A stretch of 51,435 nucleotides of DNA from Gammaproteobacteria bacterium. GTDB taxonomy: Bacteria > Pseudomonadota > Gammaproteobacteria > Steroidobacterales > Woeseiaceae. The position numbers were made by a program, and so were the translations under genes. The stretch spans positions 1-51,435 of the forward strand of contig JAHHOT010000130.1 of the NCBI GenBank assembly GCA_018677555.1. The letters are read 5' to 3'. The notes below the pieces were generated by a model that worked only from the letters and a program-made list of their open reading frames with translations, ran no database searches and was not told the origin of the DNA. Shown here piece by piece: positions 8,971 through 16,449 of this stretch (positions are counted from its first letter, which is position 1; the number at the start of each line of letters is the position of its first letter).

Positions 8971-9825
8971 TCAGGCGTTTTGCTGGTAGAGGTGCACGTC
9001 CTGCTGCGGGTAGGGAAAGGAGATGCCGACCTTGTCGAATTCCTTTTTGACGGCTTCCGTGAGGTCGAAAAACACGTTCCAATAGTCGGGAGTATTGACC
9101 CACGGGCGCACGTTGAAGTTGACGCTGCTGTCCGCCAGTGCGCTGACGGTTATCTGGCAGGCCGGATCCTTCAGGATTCTGTCGTCCGCGTCCACCAGCC
9201 GCTGGATCGTCTCGCGAACCTTGTCGATGTCGTCGTCATACCCGACGCCGAACACCATGTCGATGCGCCGCGTGTCGTTGGCGGAGTAGTTGGTGATGAT
9301 GCTTCCCATGATCTGACTGTTGGGCACGATGACTTTCTTGTTGTCGCCCGTCTTGAGAACCGTGGTCAGTATCTGCACCTGCTGAATGGTGCCGGATATG
9401 CCGGCTGCCTCGACGAAATCACCGACCTTGTAGGGGCGGAAGACCACGATCAGCACGCCGGATGCGAAGTTGGACAGCGATCCCTGCAATGCCAGGCCGA
9501 TCGCCAGGCCGGCGGCGCCCATGATGGCGATCAACGACGTGGTCTGTATACCGATGCGATCGATAGCGGCGATGACGACGAATACCATCAGAATCCAGAA
9601 GATCAGGTTGGTGACGAAACTCTCGAGGATCCTGTCGACTTGCTGGCGCTGCATCATCTTGCGCACCGCATTCGTGATCATGCGTGCGACTATGCGGCCA
9701 ATGACAAAAATGGCCACGGCGATCAGCGCGCGGCCGCCGAATTCAATGGTTTGTATGCCTGCCTGCTCGGCAAGTTCCATCCAGTCGATTCCCTTCAGCA
9801 ATTCGAGATCTGTGAGCTCATCCAT
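8971..9825 (-). CDS. mscS: Small-conductance mechanosensitive channel, MscS family
   Basis: A 284-residue inner-membrane protein, the same size as E. coli MscS. Three TM segments occur at about residues 30-50, 68-90 and 98-120. The pore helix reads GAAGLAIGLALQGSLSNFASG, with the Gly/Ala packing pattern and LQGSLSN hinge. VFRPYKVGDFVE begins the cytoplasmic beta domain, and VIVPNSQIMGSIITNYS follows. It releases solutes during hypoosmotic shock. It is the last gene of a leftward operon and overlaps the DMT transporter gene by 8 bases. Confidence 0.93.
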   Translation of the reverse strand: MDELTDLELLKGIDWMELAEQAGIQTIEFGGRALIAVAIFVIGRIVARMITNAVRKMMQRQQVDRILESFVTNLIFWILMVFVVIAAIDRIGIQTTSLIAIMGAAGLAIGLALQGSLSNFASGVLIVVFRPYKVGDFVEAAGISGTIQQVQILTTVLKTGDNKKVIVPNSQIMGSIITNYSANDTRRIDMVFGVGYDDDIDKVRETIQRLVDADDRILKDPACQITVSALADSSVNFNVRPWVNTPDYWNVFFDLTEAVKKEFDKVGISFPYPQQDVHLYQQNA

Positions 9826-10735
9826 CGGAGGTGTCCCCTGTCTTGTCGTTATCGAGTGATCGTTGCGGCAGCCGCGTCAGCGCGAGCCAGTTGCCGACCA
9901 TTGCGCAGGCGATGCCAGCAATGGCCAGCGTGGTCCACTGGTAGTCTTCGAGCCAGGTCGACCAGGTCAGCGCGACGATCGGGAATAATACAGAAGCGTA
10001 GCCGGTGCGGGCAGCTCCAATTGTCCTGATCAGCGCCAGCAGGCAGGCAAACGCCACGGCCGATCCGAACACCGCAAGGAATACCAGCGATGCGATGTAA
10101 TCGGCTTGGAAGGAAAAATTCACCGGCCGGCCCAGGCCGAGTCCGAGCATCAGGGCAAACAACGCTCCCCAGGCCATCGCATGAGCGTTCAACGCCACCA
10201 GGCCGGTCGCGCGACCCATGTTGGATATCGCCGCCATGTTGCCGAGTGATGCGAGGACCACGCTGGCGGCGGCGAGCAGAAGACCGGCGACCGATTGGTC
10301 GGCAAGGCTCAGCACCGAGATCTCGGGCCAGAAGATCAGCCCGATGCCGACCATGCCAAAGCCGGCTGCGACGACCAGCCGCATCTCCAGCGGCGTGCCG
10401 AAGAAAATCCGTTCAAACGCGCCATTTGCAAGGACGATCAGGCTGAACACGACGGCGATGAGGCCGCTCGTAATCAGTTCGGATGCGTAATAGACGAGGA
10501 AGTAGTTGCCGGAGAAAAGAAAAATGCCCTGCACAACGACCATGTAGTAGCGATCCGTCGGCAATGCGAGACTGCGGCCGGTAAGGAGCGCATAAACGAA
10601 AAGCAGCAGTGACGCAGCGCCGAAGCGGTAGGCAATCGACATTTCCGGGGCGACCTCCCCGAGCTGGTAAGTGATAGCGACCCAGGTCGAACCCCAGATC
10701 AATACCAGGGCGGCATAGAGGAAGAGTGTTCGCAA
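9818..10735 (-). CDS. EamA/DMT-superfamily transporter
   Basis: A 305-residue protein with about ten hydrophobic segments in two EamA halves. It starts with IWGSTWVAI (the ALIWG.T signature) near residue 14. The second half begins near residue 155 and ends in VGNWLALTRL. Substrate cannot be predicted; relatives export amino acids, metabolites or nucleotide derivatives. It lies 8 bases after the rhomboid gene and overlaps mscS, so it is part of the same transcript. Confidence 0.87.
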   Translation of the reverse strand: MRTLFLYAALVLIWGSTWVAITYQLGEVAPEMSIAYRFGAASLLLFVYALLTGRSLALPTDRYYMVVVQGIFLFSGNYFLVYYASELITSGLIAVVFSLIVLANGAFERIFFGTPLEMRLVVAAGFGMVGIGLIFWPEISVLSLADQSVAGLLLAAASVVLASLGNMAAISNMGRATGLVALNAHAMAWGALFALMLGLGLGRPVNFSFQADYIASLVFLAVFGSAVAFACLLALIRTIGAARTGYASVLFPIVALTWSTWLEDYQWTTLAIAGIACAMVGNWLALTRLPQRSLDNDKTGDTSDG

Positions 10736-10743
10736 CTAGCGCC

Positions 10744-11643
10744 TCACCACGCCCATAGCCCGAAGGCGCGGGTCCAGGCAGCGACAATGAGCCCGCATGC
10801 CGCGATGCCGCTGACAATTTGCAGCCTGCGGTCGGGCAGGAATGTCGAAACGCGCGTCAGCAACATGCCCGCGGCGAAGCCGCAAACAAAGCCGAACAGG
10901 TGCGCCCCGATGTCCGTGTTGCTGCCAGCCTCGCCGGTTCCGGTGAACGCCAGCAGGGCGATGCCGCCCACGATCGGGCCGAAACGGTAGGCCCAGCGGT
11001 CCTGCGCCATCAGCTGTGCCTTCCAGGAGAAACCCGCCACGACGCCGAGCGCTGCGAATACGGCGGTGGAGGCGCCAATCGACCTGTGCGCCGATTCGAG
11101 CAGGACGGTATTCAGCGCGTTGGCGAAACCGCTTGCGATGACGATCGCGAGCCAGCTTACGCCGGAACCGACTATGCTGCCTGCAAGAAAGCCGAACAGG
11201 ATGCCGAATCCGATGTTGCCCATAAGGTGTTTCAGGCTGCCGTGCAGCGTCAACGCGGTTAGCGTGCGCCACCACTCGCCAGCACGAATGAGTTCGCCAT
11301 CCACACGGCCCGCGGCCAACCAGTCCAGGCCGAACGCTCCTTTGCCGGCCAGCCAGGCGACCACGCAGACGATCAGAACGTAGACCGTGATGCCCGGCAG
11401 GCTGTTCTGGTGCACGGGCTGGAATGCCGGCTTCGGTTTCGGCGCGGCGACGTTCTCCTGGTCGTATTGCCAGATCTCGTACTTGGCTTTTTCGACGAAC
11501 GAGGCCGGCGTAACCAGCGCGTGCATGCCCAGGTTGCTGACGATTTCGGCGGGGATGCTCAACGACTGCAGGACCAGCAAGCGGTCGCGACACTTTTGCA
11601 AATGTGCATGCTCGAAAACGACGACCCAGTTCTCATCCATCAT
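10744..11643 (-). CDS. Rhomboid-family intramembrane serine protease with N-terminal cytoplasmic domain
   Basis: Six predicted TM helices follow a soluble N-terminal region of about 80 residues. GEWWRTLTALTLHGSLKHLMGN (residues 123-143, family motif) is the L1 loop/TM2 with the HxxxN-like oxyanion residues. The nucleophile is S192 in GAST, and the general base is H248 in GAHLFGF. The usual GxSG is GAST here, a tolerated variation. The N-terminal region resembles the short domain found in several proteobacterial rhomboids. Substrates are unknown. The start overlaps the sirtuin stop, indicating translational coupling. Confidence 0.9.
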   Translation of the reverse strand: MMDENWVVVFEHAHLQKCRDRLLVLQSLSIPAEIVSNLGMHALVTPASFVEKAKYEIWQYDQENVAAPKPKPAFQPVHQNSLPGITVYVLIVCVVAWLAGKGAFGLDWLAAGRVDGELIRAGEWWRTLTALTLHGSLKHLMGNIGFGILFGFLAGSIVGSGVSWLAIVIASGFANALNTVLLESAHRSIGASTAVFAALGVVAGFSWKAQLMAQDRWAYRFGPIVGGIALLAFTGTGEAGSNTDIGAHLFGFVCGFAAGMLLTRVSTFLPDRRLQIVSGIAACGLIVAAWTRAFGLWAW

Positions 11644-12470
11644 GCGGCAATGCGCTCGACGAAAGCGGGCAATACCTTGGTGCAGTCTTCGCGGATCTTC
11701 AGGTTCGCCATGTCGTCGGCCCGGGTGACGCCGCGATTGACGATGGCTATCGGTTTGCCGAGTTCCCGCGCAATTCGTGCGAACCGAAAACCGGAGAACA
11801 CCATGAGCGATGATCCCACCACGAGGAGCGCGTCGGCGTTGCTGACCGCATCGCTGGCCTCCTGCACGCGGCGCGCCGGAACGGATTCACCGAAGAAAAC
11901 CACGTCCGGTTTCAGGATTCCGCCGCAGTTCGGGCACTCCGGAACGACGAATGACGAGAAATCAGATCGCGACAATGCTGCGTCGCCGTCCGGCGCGACG
12001 GCTGTTACCTCGGCAACCCATTCAGCATTCACATCCTGCAGCCGCCGCTGAAAACCCGGGCGCCCGGTGATCAGATCGCAATCGAGGCAGCGCACCTTAT
12101 CGAGCACGCCGTGCAGGTCGATGACGCGGCGACTGCCAGCCCGACGATGCAGGTTATCCACGTTCTGGGTGATCAGCCGCTCGACGAAGCCATGCTCCTC
12201 GAGCGCAGCCAGTGCGGTGTGCGCAGCGTTGGGTCTGGCGCTCGCGATGCGCCCCCAGCCTGCAAAGCTTCTCGCCCAGTACCGTTTACGAACATCTGCG
12301 TCACGCAGGAAATCGGCGAATTGCACGGGCTTCGCGTGCTTCCATTCGCCGTTGTCGTCGCGATAATCCGGAATGCCGGACCCGGTGCTGCAACCCGCGC
12401 CGGCCAGCACCGCGAGGCGAGGGTGAGTGCTCAGGAAGCGTTCCAGTTGGCGGTGTCCCGGCTGTGACAT
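11640..12470 (-). CDS. Sir2-family NAD-dependent protein deacylase, class II (SIRT4-like)
   Basis: A 276-residue cytosolic sirtuin. The NAD site GAGCSTGSGIPDYR lies at residues 24-37. TQNVDNLH lies at 101-108, the catalytic base is H120 in DLHG, and the zinc ligands are CLDC (128-131) and CPNC (near 179). GSSLMVFSGFRF and IVNRG complete the Rossmann part. The PDYRDDNGEWK segment marks the class II group. Targets are not inferable. As first gene of the four-gene operon, it is likely read from a promoter in the AT-rich 12471-12520 region, where no convincing -35/-10 pair could be fixed. Confidence 0.93.
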   Translation of the reverse strand: MSQPGHRQLERFLSTHPRLAVLAGAGCSTGSGIPDYRDDNGEWKHAKPVQFADFLRDADVRKRYWARSFAGWGRIASARPNAAHTALAALEEHGFVERLITQNVDNLHRRAGSRRVIDLHGVLDKVRCLDCDLITGRPGFQRRLQDVNAEWVAEVTAVAPDGDAALSRSDFSSFVVPECPNCGGILKPDVVFFGESVPARRVQEASDAVSNADALLVVGSSLMVFSGFRFARIARELGKPIAIVNRGVTRADDMANLKIREDCTKVLPAFVERIAA

Positions 12471-12623
12471 GGTCGGATCGATTATTCTCTAAAAATCAAT
12501 AAGTTATTAAGTTTCAGCTGACACCGGCGGCAGGCGGCGCCCGGCCGCTCGCCGCTTTCAGCTGCCATTCAGCCACGATGATCGATCATTGCAGCCAGGC
12601 TGGAGATTGTAAGGGACGATGTC

Positions 12624-12713
12624 GTGTCCACATGGAAAAAGATCTATTTCGCACTGGCGGTGGTGAGCCTGCTGTTCCTGCTCGAGACCTTCCTCCCGGT
12701 TCAGCTTTTGTAA
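12624..12713 (+). CDS. Putative 29-residue single-TM membrane peptide
   Basis: A GTG-initiated frame encoding (M)STWKKIYF followed by a continuous hydrophobic run to FLPVQLL and a TAA stop. It has a charged KK before the membrane segment and so fits an inside-N small membrane protein. AAGGGA at 12611-12616 ends seven bases before the GTG, an ideal ribosome-binding site. It stands alone between the divergent sirtuin and SRPBCC genes. No family is recognised. Coding status rests on the Shine-Dalgarno sequence and hydrophobicity only. Confidence 0.45.
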   Translation: MSTWKKIYFALAVVSLLFLLETFLPVQLL

Positions 12714-12811
12714 CGGAAGTCACAGTGGTTGGGCCGCTGTCATCCGAATTCAATCCTCTGCTGCCGTAGGTTAAGCTTGTCCGCCCCATTTTGGTGTTGG
12801 ATGACGACGCG

Positions 12812-13354
12812 ATGAAATCCCTGATCAGCGGCACAGCCGCCGTCCTGCTATTGAGCATGACCCATTATTCGGTCCGTGCCGAAGTGATCGATGCAGCCGC
12901 GCATGGATTCTCGAGTTCCAACAGCGTGGTCGTTCCGACGGATCGATTCACGGCTTTCGAAGCGACGGTGAACGACGTGGCTCACTGGTGGAGCGACGAT
13001 CACACGATGTCAGGATTCGCGTCGAATCTGTACATCGAGCCTGAACCACTCGGTTGTTTTTGCGAAAAGCTGCCGAATGGTGGCGGCATGGTCCACATGA
13101 CCGTCACCTTCGTTAATCGGGGCGTCATGCTGCGCCTGACAGGCGGACTGGGGCCGCTGGGCCTTATGGGCACGAACGGCAACCTCACCTGGGAGTTCGC
13201 CGAGCACGATTCGGGCACGCAAATCACGCTCAAATACGCGGTTGGCGGCTACCTGGATGGCGGACTCGATGCGGTGGCCGCGGCGGTCGATAGCGTTTTG
13301 CTACAGCAGCTGCAAAGCCTCAAGACACACATCGAAGCACTGCCACGCGACTGA
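12812..13354 (+). CDS. Exported SRPBCC (START/Bet v1-like) domain protein
   Basis: A 180-residue protein from ATG 12812, with a signal peptide ending SVRAEV. The remaining region shows the START/AHSA1-like pattern: TDRFTAFEATVNDVAHWWSDDH (family motif at about 42-63), hydrophobic beta-strands, LTWEFAEHDSGTQITLKYAVGGY, and a long C-terminal helix ending LKTHIEALP. The ligand is unknown. A frame-continuous TTG 21 bases upstream is less likely, because the signal sequence begins at the ATG. It lies 12 bases before the Nudix gene and probably shares its transcript. Confidence 0.82.
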   Translation: MKSLISGTAAVLLLSMTHYSVRAEVIDAAAHGFSSSNSVVVPTDRFTAFEATVNDVAHWWSDDHTMSGFASNLYIEPEPLGCFCEKLPNGGGMVHMTVTFVNRGVMLRLTGGLGPLGLMGTNGNLTWEFAEHDSGTQITLKYAVGGYLDGGLDAVAAAVDSVLLQQLQSLKTHIEALPRD

Positions 13355-13366
13355 CACGGACGGGCA

Positions 13367-14155
13367 ATGACGCAAGCGCAAGAGGACTTCGTCACGCCAC
13401 AACCGGCGGCGACTGTCGTGGTCGTTCGGCAGGACTGCGACGGACCCGAGGTCTTCATGGTGAAACGCCGCGCCCGTGGTGCGTTTGCGTCCATGTACGT
13501 TTTTCCCGGTGGGGTGCTGGAACCGGACGACGACTGTGCAGATTCGTTTTGCGACGGCATTACCGCGCAGCAGGCGAACGCCAACCTGGACCTCCACAGC
13601 GGCGCGCTCTGTTACTACAGCGCAGCCTTTCGCGAGGTACTCGAGGAAACCGGCATTCTGCTGGCTCACGGAGAACGTTCGTCAAATATCGATACCGCAG
13701 CGGCCCGCGACGGCTTGAATGACGGCTCGCTGCGGTGGGTCGATTTCCTGGAGCAACACGAACTGCGACTGCCCTGCGACCAGCTGTATTACATTTCCTA
13801 CTGGGTGACGCCACGCAGCGAGCCGCGACGCTTCTCGACGCGATTTTTCCTGGCCATTGTGCCTGAGGGGCAGTCGGCCAGGCACGACGGCGCGGAACTA
13901 ACGGACAGCTGCTGGATGAGGCCCGCCGAGGTACTCAAGGCCGGCAGCGAACGCGACATGATTCTGCCGCGTCCGACCCGAACGACTTTGCGGCACATTG
14001 CAGAATTCGAAGATGTTGACGGCGTCGTCCAATGGGCGCGCTCGCGGCTGGAATCCGGTATTGCGCAACAGCTGCCTGCCTTCGTGACCGTGAACGGCAA
14101 GAACATGGTCGTCATGCCAGGCAGCCCCTACTACCCGGAGGACTTCGATCGGTGA
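13367..14155 (+). CDS. NUDIX hydrolase, NUDT19/RP2-like
   Basis: A 262-residue Nudix protein. The box is split by an insertion: FPGGVLEPDD at residues 46-55 and AAFREVLEETGILL at 86-99, the arrangement of the NUDT19 (CoA diphosphatase) branch. The REVLEETG metal-binding helix is intact. VVVVRQ and VKRRARGAFASMYVF are also typical. A CoA- or acyl-CoA-pyrophosphatase role is plausible from family knowledge but not shown. Its stop overlaps the GTG start of the MBL-fold gene, and MBL-Nudix neighbours (LACTB2-like/NUDT19-like) are a recurring pair. Confidence 0.88.
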   Translation: MTQAQEDFVTPQPAATVVVVRQDCDGPEVFMVKRRARGAFASMYVFPGGVLEPDDDCADSFCDGITAQQANANLDLHSGALCYYSAAFREVLEETGILLAHGERSSNIDTAAARDGLNDGSLRWVDFLEQHELRLPCDQLYYISYWVTPRSEPRRFSTRFFLAIVPEGQSARHDGAELTDSCWMRPAEVLKAGSERDMILPRPTRTTLRHIAEFEDVDGVVQWARSRLESGIAQQLPAFVTVNGKNMVVMPGSPYYPEDFDR

Positions 14156-14988
14156 GCAGCGGCGTCGTAACGGGCGGTATGGCAGAGCTGGCACCGCAGG
14201 TCCGCCGGGTAACCGCGCCGAATGCCGGCATGATGACCGGGCCAGGCACCAACACGTATATCGTTGGCGTGAATGAAGTCGCCGTTATCGACCCCGGGCC
14301 GCGCATCGAGGCGCACCTCGAGAAAATACTGAACGATGCACCGGGCCCCATACGCTGGATTCTGACGACCCACACCCATCCGGATCACTCGCCCGCCGCG
14401 GCGCCACTGGCGCAACGAACCGGTGCCGAGTTGATCGGCATGCCCGCCCCTGACGGGACGCACCAGGACAAGACGTATTCACCGCATCGTATCCCGAGCG
14501 ACGGCGACGTGCTGGAAACGCCGGAGTTCAGGCTGCAAATGATCCACACGCCGGGACATGCGTCCAATCACGTCTGTTATCTGCAGGAGCAACCCAACTG
14601 GTTGTACACCGGCGACCACATCATGAACGGCTCGACCGTCGTCATCGATCCGCCCGACGGCAACATGGCGGATTACATTCGCTCGCTCGAAAAACTGAAA
14701 CAATTCCCGATCGATGCCATTGCGCCAGGCCACGGCGACCTTTTGCATGAGCCGTTTGCCGCGGTTGACTGGCTTATCGCCCATCGCTTCGAGCGTGAGG
14801 AAAAAGTAATCGAAGCGCTGGCCGAACATCCCGAAAGTACCTCGGTCGAACTCGTGCCGTTCGCCTACCGGGAGGTCGATGAAAAGTTGTATGGATGGGC
14901 AGAGCGGTCACTGCTGGCGCATCTCGGCAAACTTGAAGAAGAGGGTCGCGCCAGGTTTCGTGACGGCCGCTGGCAGCTCGTGAGCTAG
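14152..14988 (+). CDS. MBL-fold hydrolase, LACTB2-like
   Basis: A 278-residue metallo-beta-lactamase-fold protein from GTG 14152, which overlaps the upstream stop (GTGA) and has GGAGG ten bases upstream; ATG 14179 is an alternative. THTHPDHSPAA at residues 73-83 holds the zinc ligands, followed by HTPGHASNHVCY, TGDHIMNGSTVVIDPP and PGHGDL. The C-terminal winged-helix-like tail contains HRFEREEKVIEAL, characteristic of the LACTB2 branch, whose human member is an endoribonuclease. Substrate here is unknown. Probably co-translated with the Nudix hydrolase. Confidence 0.9.
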   Translation: MSSGVVTGGMAELAPQVRRVTAPNAGMMTGPGTNTYIVGVNEVAVIDPGPRIEAHLEKILNDAPGPIRWILTTHTHPDHSPAAAPLAQRTGAELIGMPAPDGTHQDKTYSPHRIPSDGDVLETPEFRLQMIHTPGHASNHVCYLQEQPNWLYTGDHIMNGSTVVIDPPDGNMADYIRSLEKLKQFPIDAIAPGHGDLLHEPFAAVDWLIAHRFEREEKVIEALAEHPESTSVELVPFAYREVDEKLYGWAERSLLAHLGKLEEEGRARFRDGRWQLVS

Positions 14989-15046
14989 TGTTACAATAAA
15001 GCCATGTGTTCCTCGAAGCCGACGACGATCGGCAGGGAAAAGCATC

Positions 15047-15637
15047 ATGGAGCAGGCGCGAGTTTCCGCAGCGGCAATCGCGTTCTTTCTGATTACGACA
15101 GACATCGGTGCTGTCGAAGTTTTCCGCTGGACAGACGCCGATGGCGTCGTGCACTACAGTGACGAAAAGCCGGCCGCCGACGACGCGCAGGTGACGCACT
15201 TCACGATCACGCGAAGCAACCCGCTCGACTACGATCCGGCCGGCGACGAGTACTCGATCCGCAATCAGGCGGCACGCACTAACGAGTACTACCGGAAAAT
15301 CGAGGAACGCCGCGAGGAGCGCGCCAAAAAGCGCGCGGAAGCGGCTGCCCTGGCGGCGCAACCGCCGCAGCAATTCACCCGCATCTACGATGCGCCGGTA
15401 CGTAGCTATTTCGTTCCACTGCGCAGGCCCTTCCATCCGCCCGCAATGCTTCACAAGAATCATCATTTTCCGAATCAGCAGCACAACCCTCGGCGTCCGT
15501 TCGAAGAACCGCGACATGATCGTCCGCCACCTGTGCCCCGCCGACCGCCGCCAGGCCGAGTCGCGCCGCCTCCCGTTACGCCACAGTCCATTCCTTCGCG
15601 GCCGGTGCGCTGGGCGCCGTCGCGCCATCCACGCTGA
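15047..15637 (+). CDS. DUF4124-domain exported protein with Pro-rich tail
   Basis: A 196-residue protein. The N-terminal hydrophobic segment (residues 8-21) is a likely signal sequence. VFRWTDADGVVHYSDEKP, residues 25-42, is the DUF4124 signature. A Glu/Arg/Lys-rich coiled-coil-like helix follows (about 80-105), then a Pro/His/Arg-rich low-complexity tail. GGCAGGGA precedes ATG 15047 at a good distance. Function is unknown; DUF4124 proteins are periplasmic and often carry cell-wall-binding or structural partners. Confidence 0.8.
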   Translation: MEQARVSAAAIAFFLITTDIGAVEVFRWTDADGVVHYSDEKPAADDAQVTHFTITRSNPLDYDPAGDEYSIRNQAARTNEYYRKIEERREERAKKRAEAAALAAQPPQQFTRIYDAPVRSYFVPLRRPFHPPAMLHKNHHFPNQQHNPRRPFEEPRHDRPPPVPRRPPPGRVAPPPVTPQSIPSRPVRWAPSRHPR

Positions 15638-15710
15638 GCGTGCAACGCCGGCAACGCGTCCGGCGAAAAAAAACGGGAACCTCCCGGGCCAAACCTGCAT
15701 CTCTTAGGGT

Positions 15711-16421
15711 ATGAGGGACGTGGCGCAGGAAAAAACCAGTTACACACCACCTGACGGCTGGGCCCGCTGCGCCCTGACGGACCAGGAGATAGTGGCCCTC
15801 GTCACTGGCGGCAATGAAGCGGCGTTCGAGGGGATCATGCGGCGATATAACCGTTTGTTATTTCGCCTGGCGCGCAGCATCGTGCCGAACGATCAGGATG
15901 CAGAAGATGCCGTCCAGGAAAGTTATGTACGTGCATACTTCAACCTGGGCCAGTTCAAGGGTCCTGGTGGCTTCGCGAGCTGGCTATCGCGCATCACGAT
16001 CAACGAAGCGTTGTCGCGGGCGCGCAGGAAATCGCGTATTTCTGCGCTCGACGACTGTGGCCTCGATGCTGACGGCATCGCAACCGATGCGCGCTTGCAA
16101 CCGGACAGAGTGGCAATGAGCGACGACATACTCGGGCTGATCGAGTCTGCCGTCGATACGCTGCCGCAAGACTTCCGGCTGGTGTTCATGCTGCGCGCTG
16201 TTGAGGAGCTTTCCGTTCAGGAAACCGCGGATATCCTCGACCTCAAACCTGCCACGGTAAAAACGCGCTTCCATCGTGCGCGCGGCTTGATGCGCAAGAC
16301 GCTGACACGCCGCCTCGGCAGCGTCGTACCGCGATCTTTTTACTTCGCCGGGGAACGCTGCAATCGCATCGTGGAGATGACGTTCCGGAGAATTGCAGGT
16401 CGCGACGACGAGGCGCAGTAA
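15711..16421 (+). CDS. ECF-type RNA polymerase sigma factor
   Basis: A 236-residue sigma-70-family factor with region 2 (AFEGIMRRYNRLLFRLARSI, then DAEDAVQESYVRAY, WLSRITINEALSRAR at about 85-100) and region 4 (LPQDFRLVFMLRAVEELSVQETADIL, TVKTRFHRARGLMRK). Both domains are complete, and the linker is short as in ECF groups. The C-terminus is about 35 residues longer than usual, ending RIAGRDDEAQ. No anti-sigma gene is adjacent; a di-heme cytochrome begins 28 bases downstream and may be a target or a co-transcribed partner. The start ATG 15711 has a poor ribosome-binding site, so a GTG three codons later is possible. Confidence 0.92.
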   Translation: MRDVAQEKTSYTPPDGWARCALTDQEIVALVTGGNEAAFEGIMRRYNRLLFRLARSIVPNDQDAEDAVQESYVRAYFNLGQFKGPGGFASWLSRITINEALSRARRKSRISALDDCGLDADGIATDARLQPDRVAMSDDILGLIESAVDTLPQDFRLVFMLRAVEELSVQETADILDLKPATVKTRFHRARGLMRKTLTRRLGSVVPRSFYFAGERCNRIVEMTFRRIAGRDDEAQ

Positions 16422-16449
16422 GCGATGAACAACTCTGTGGGGAAATATA

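Noticed and set aside
12578-12769. A 63-codon frame overlapping the putative 29-residue peptide
   Set aside because: Different frame, no hydrophobic or family pattern and no ribosome-binding site; the shorter GTG frame is better supported.
15647-15676. CGCCGG/CCGGCG hairpin with A8 after the DUF4124 gene
   Set aside because: On + the stem is followed by A, not T, and on - the T-run precedes the stem, so it is not an intrinsic terminator in either direction.
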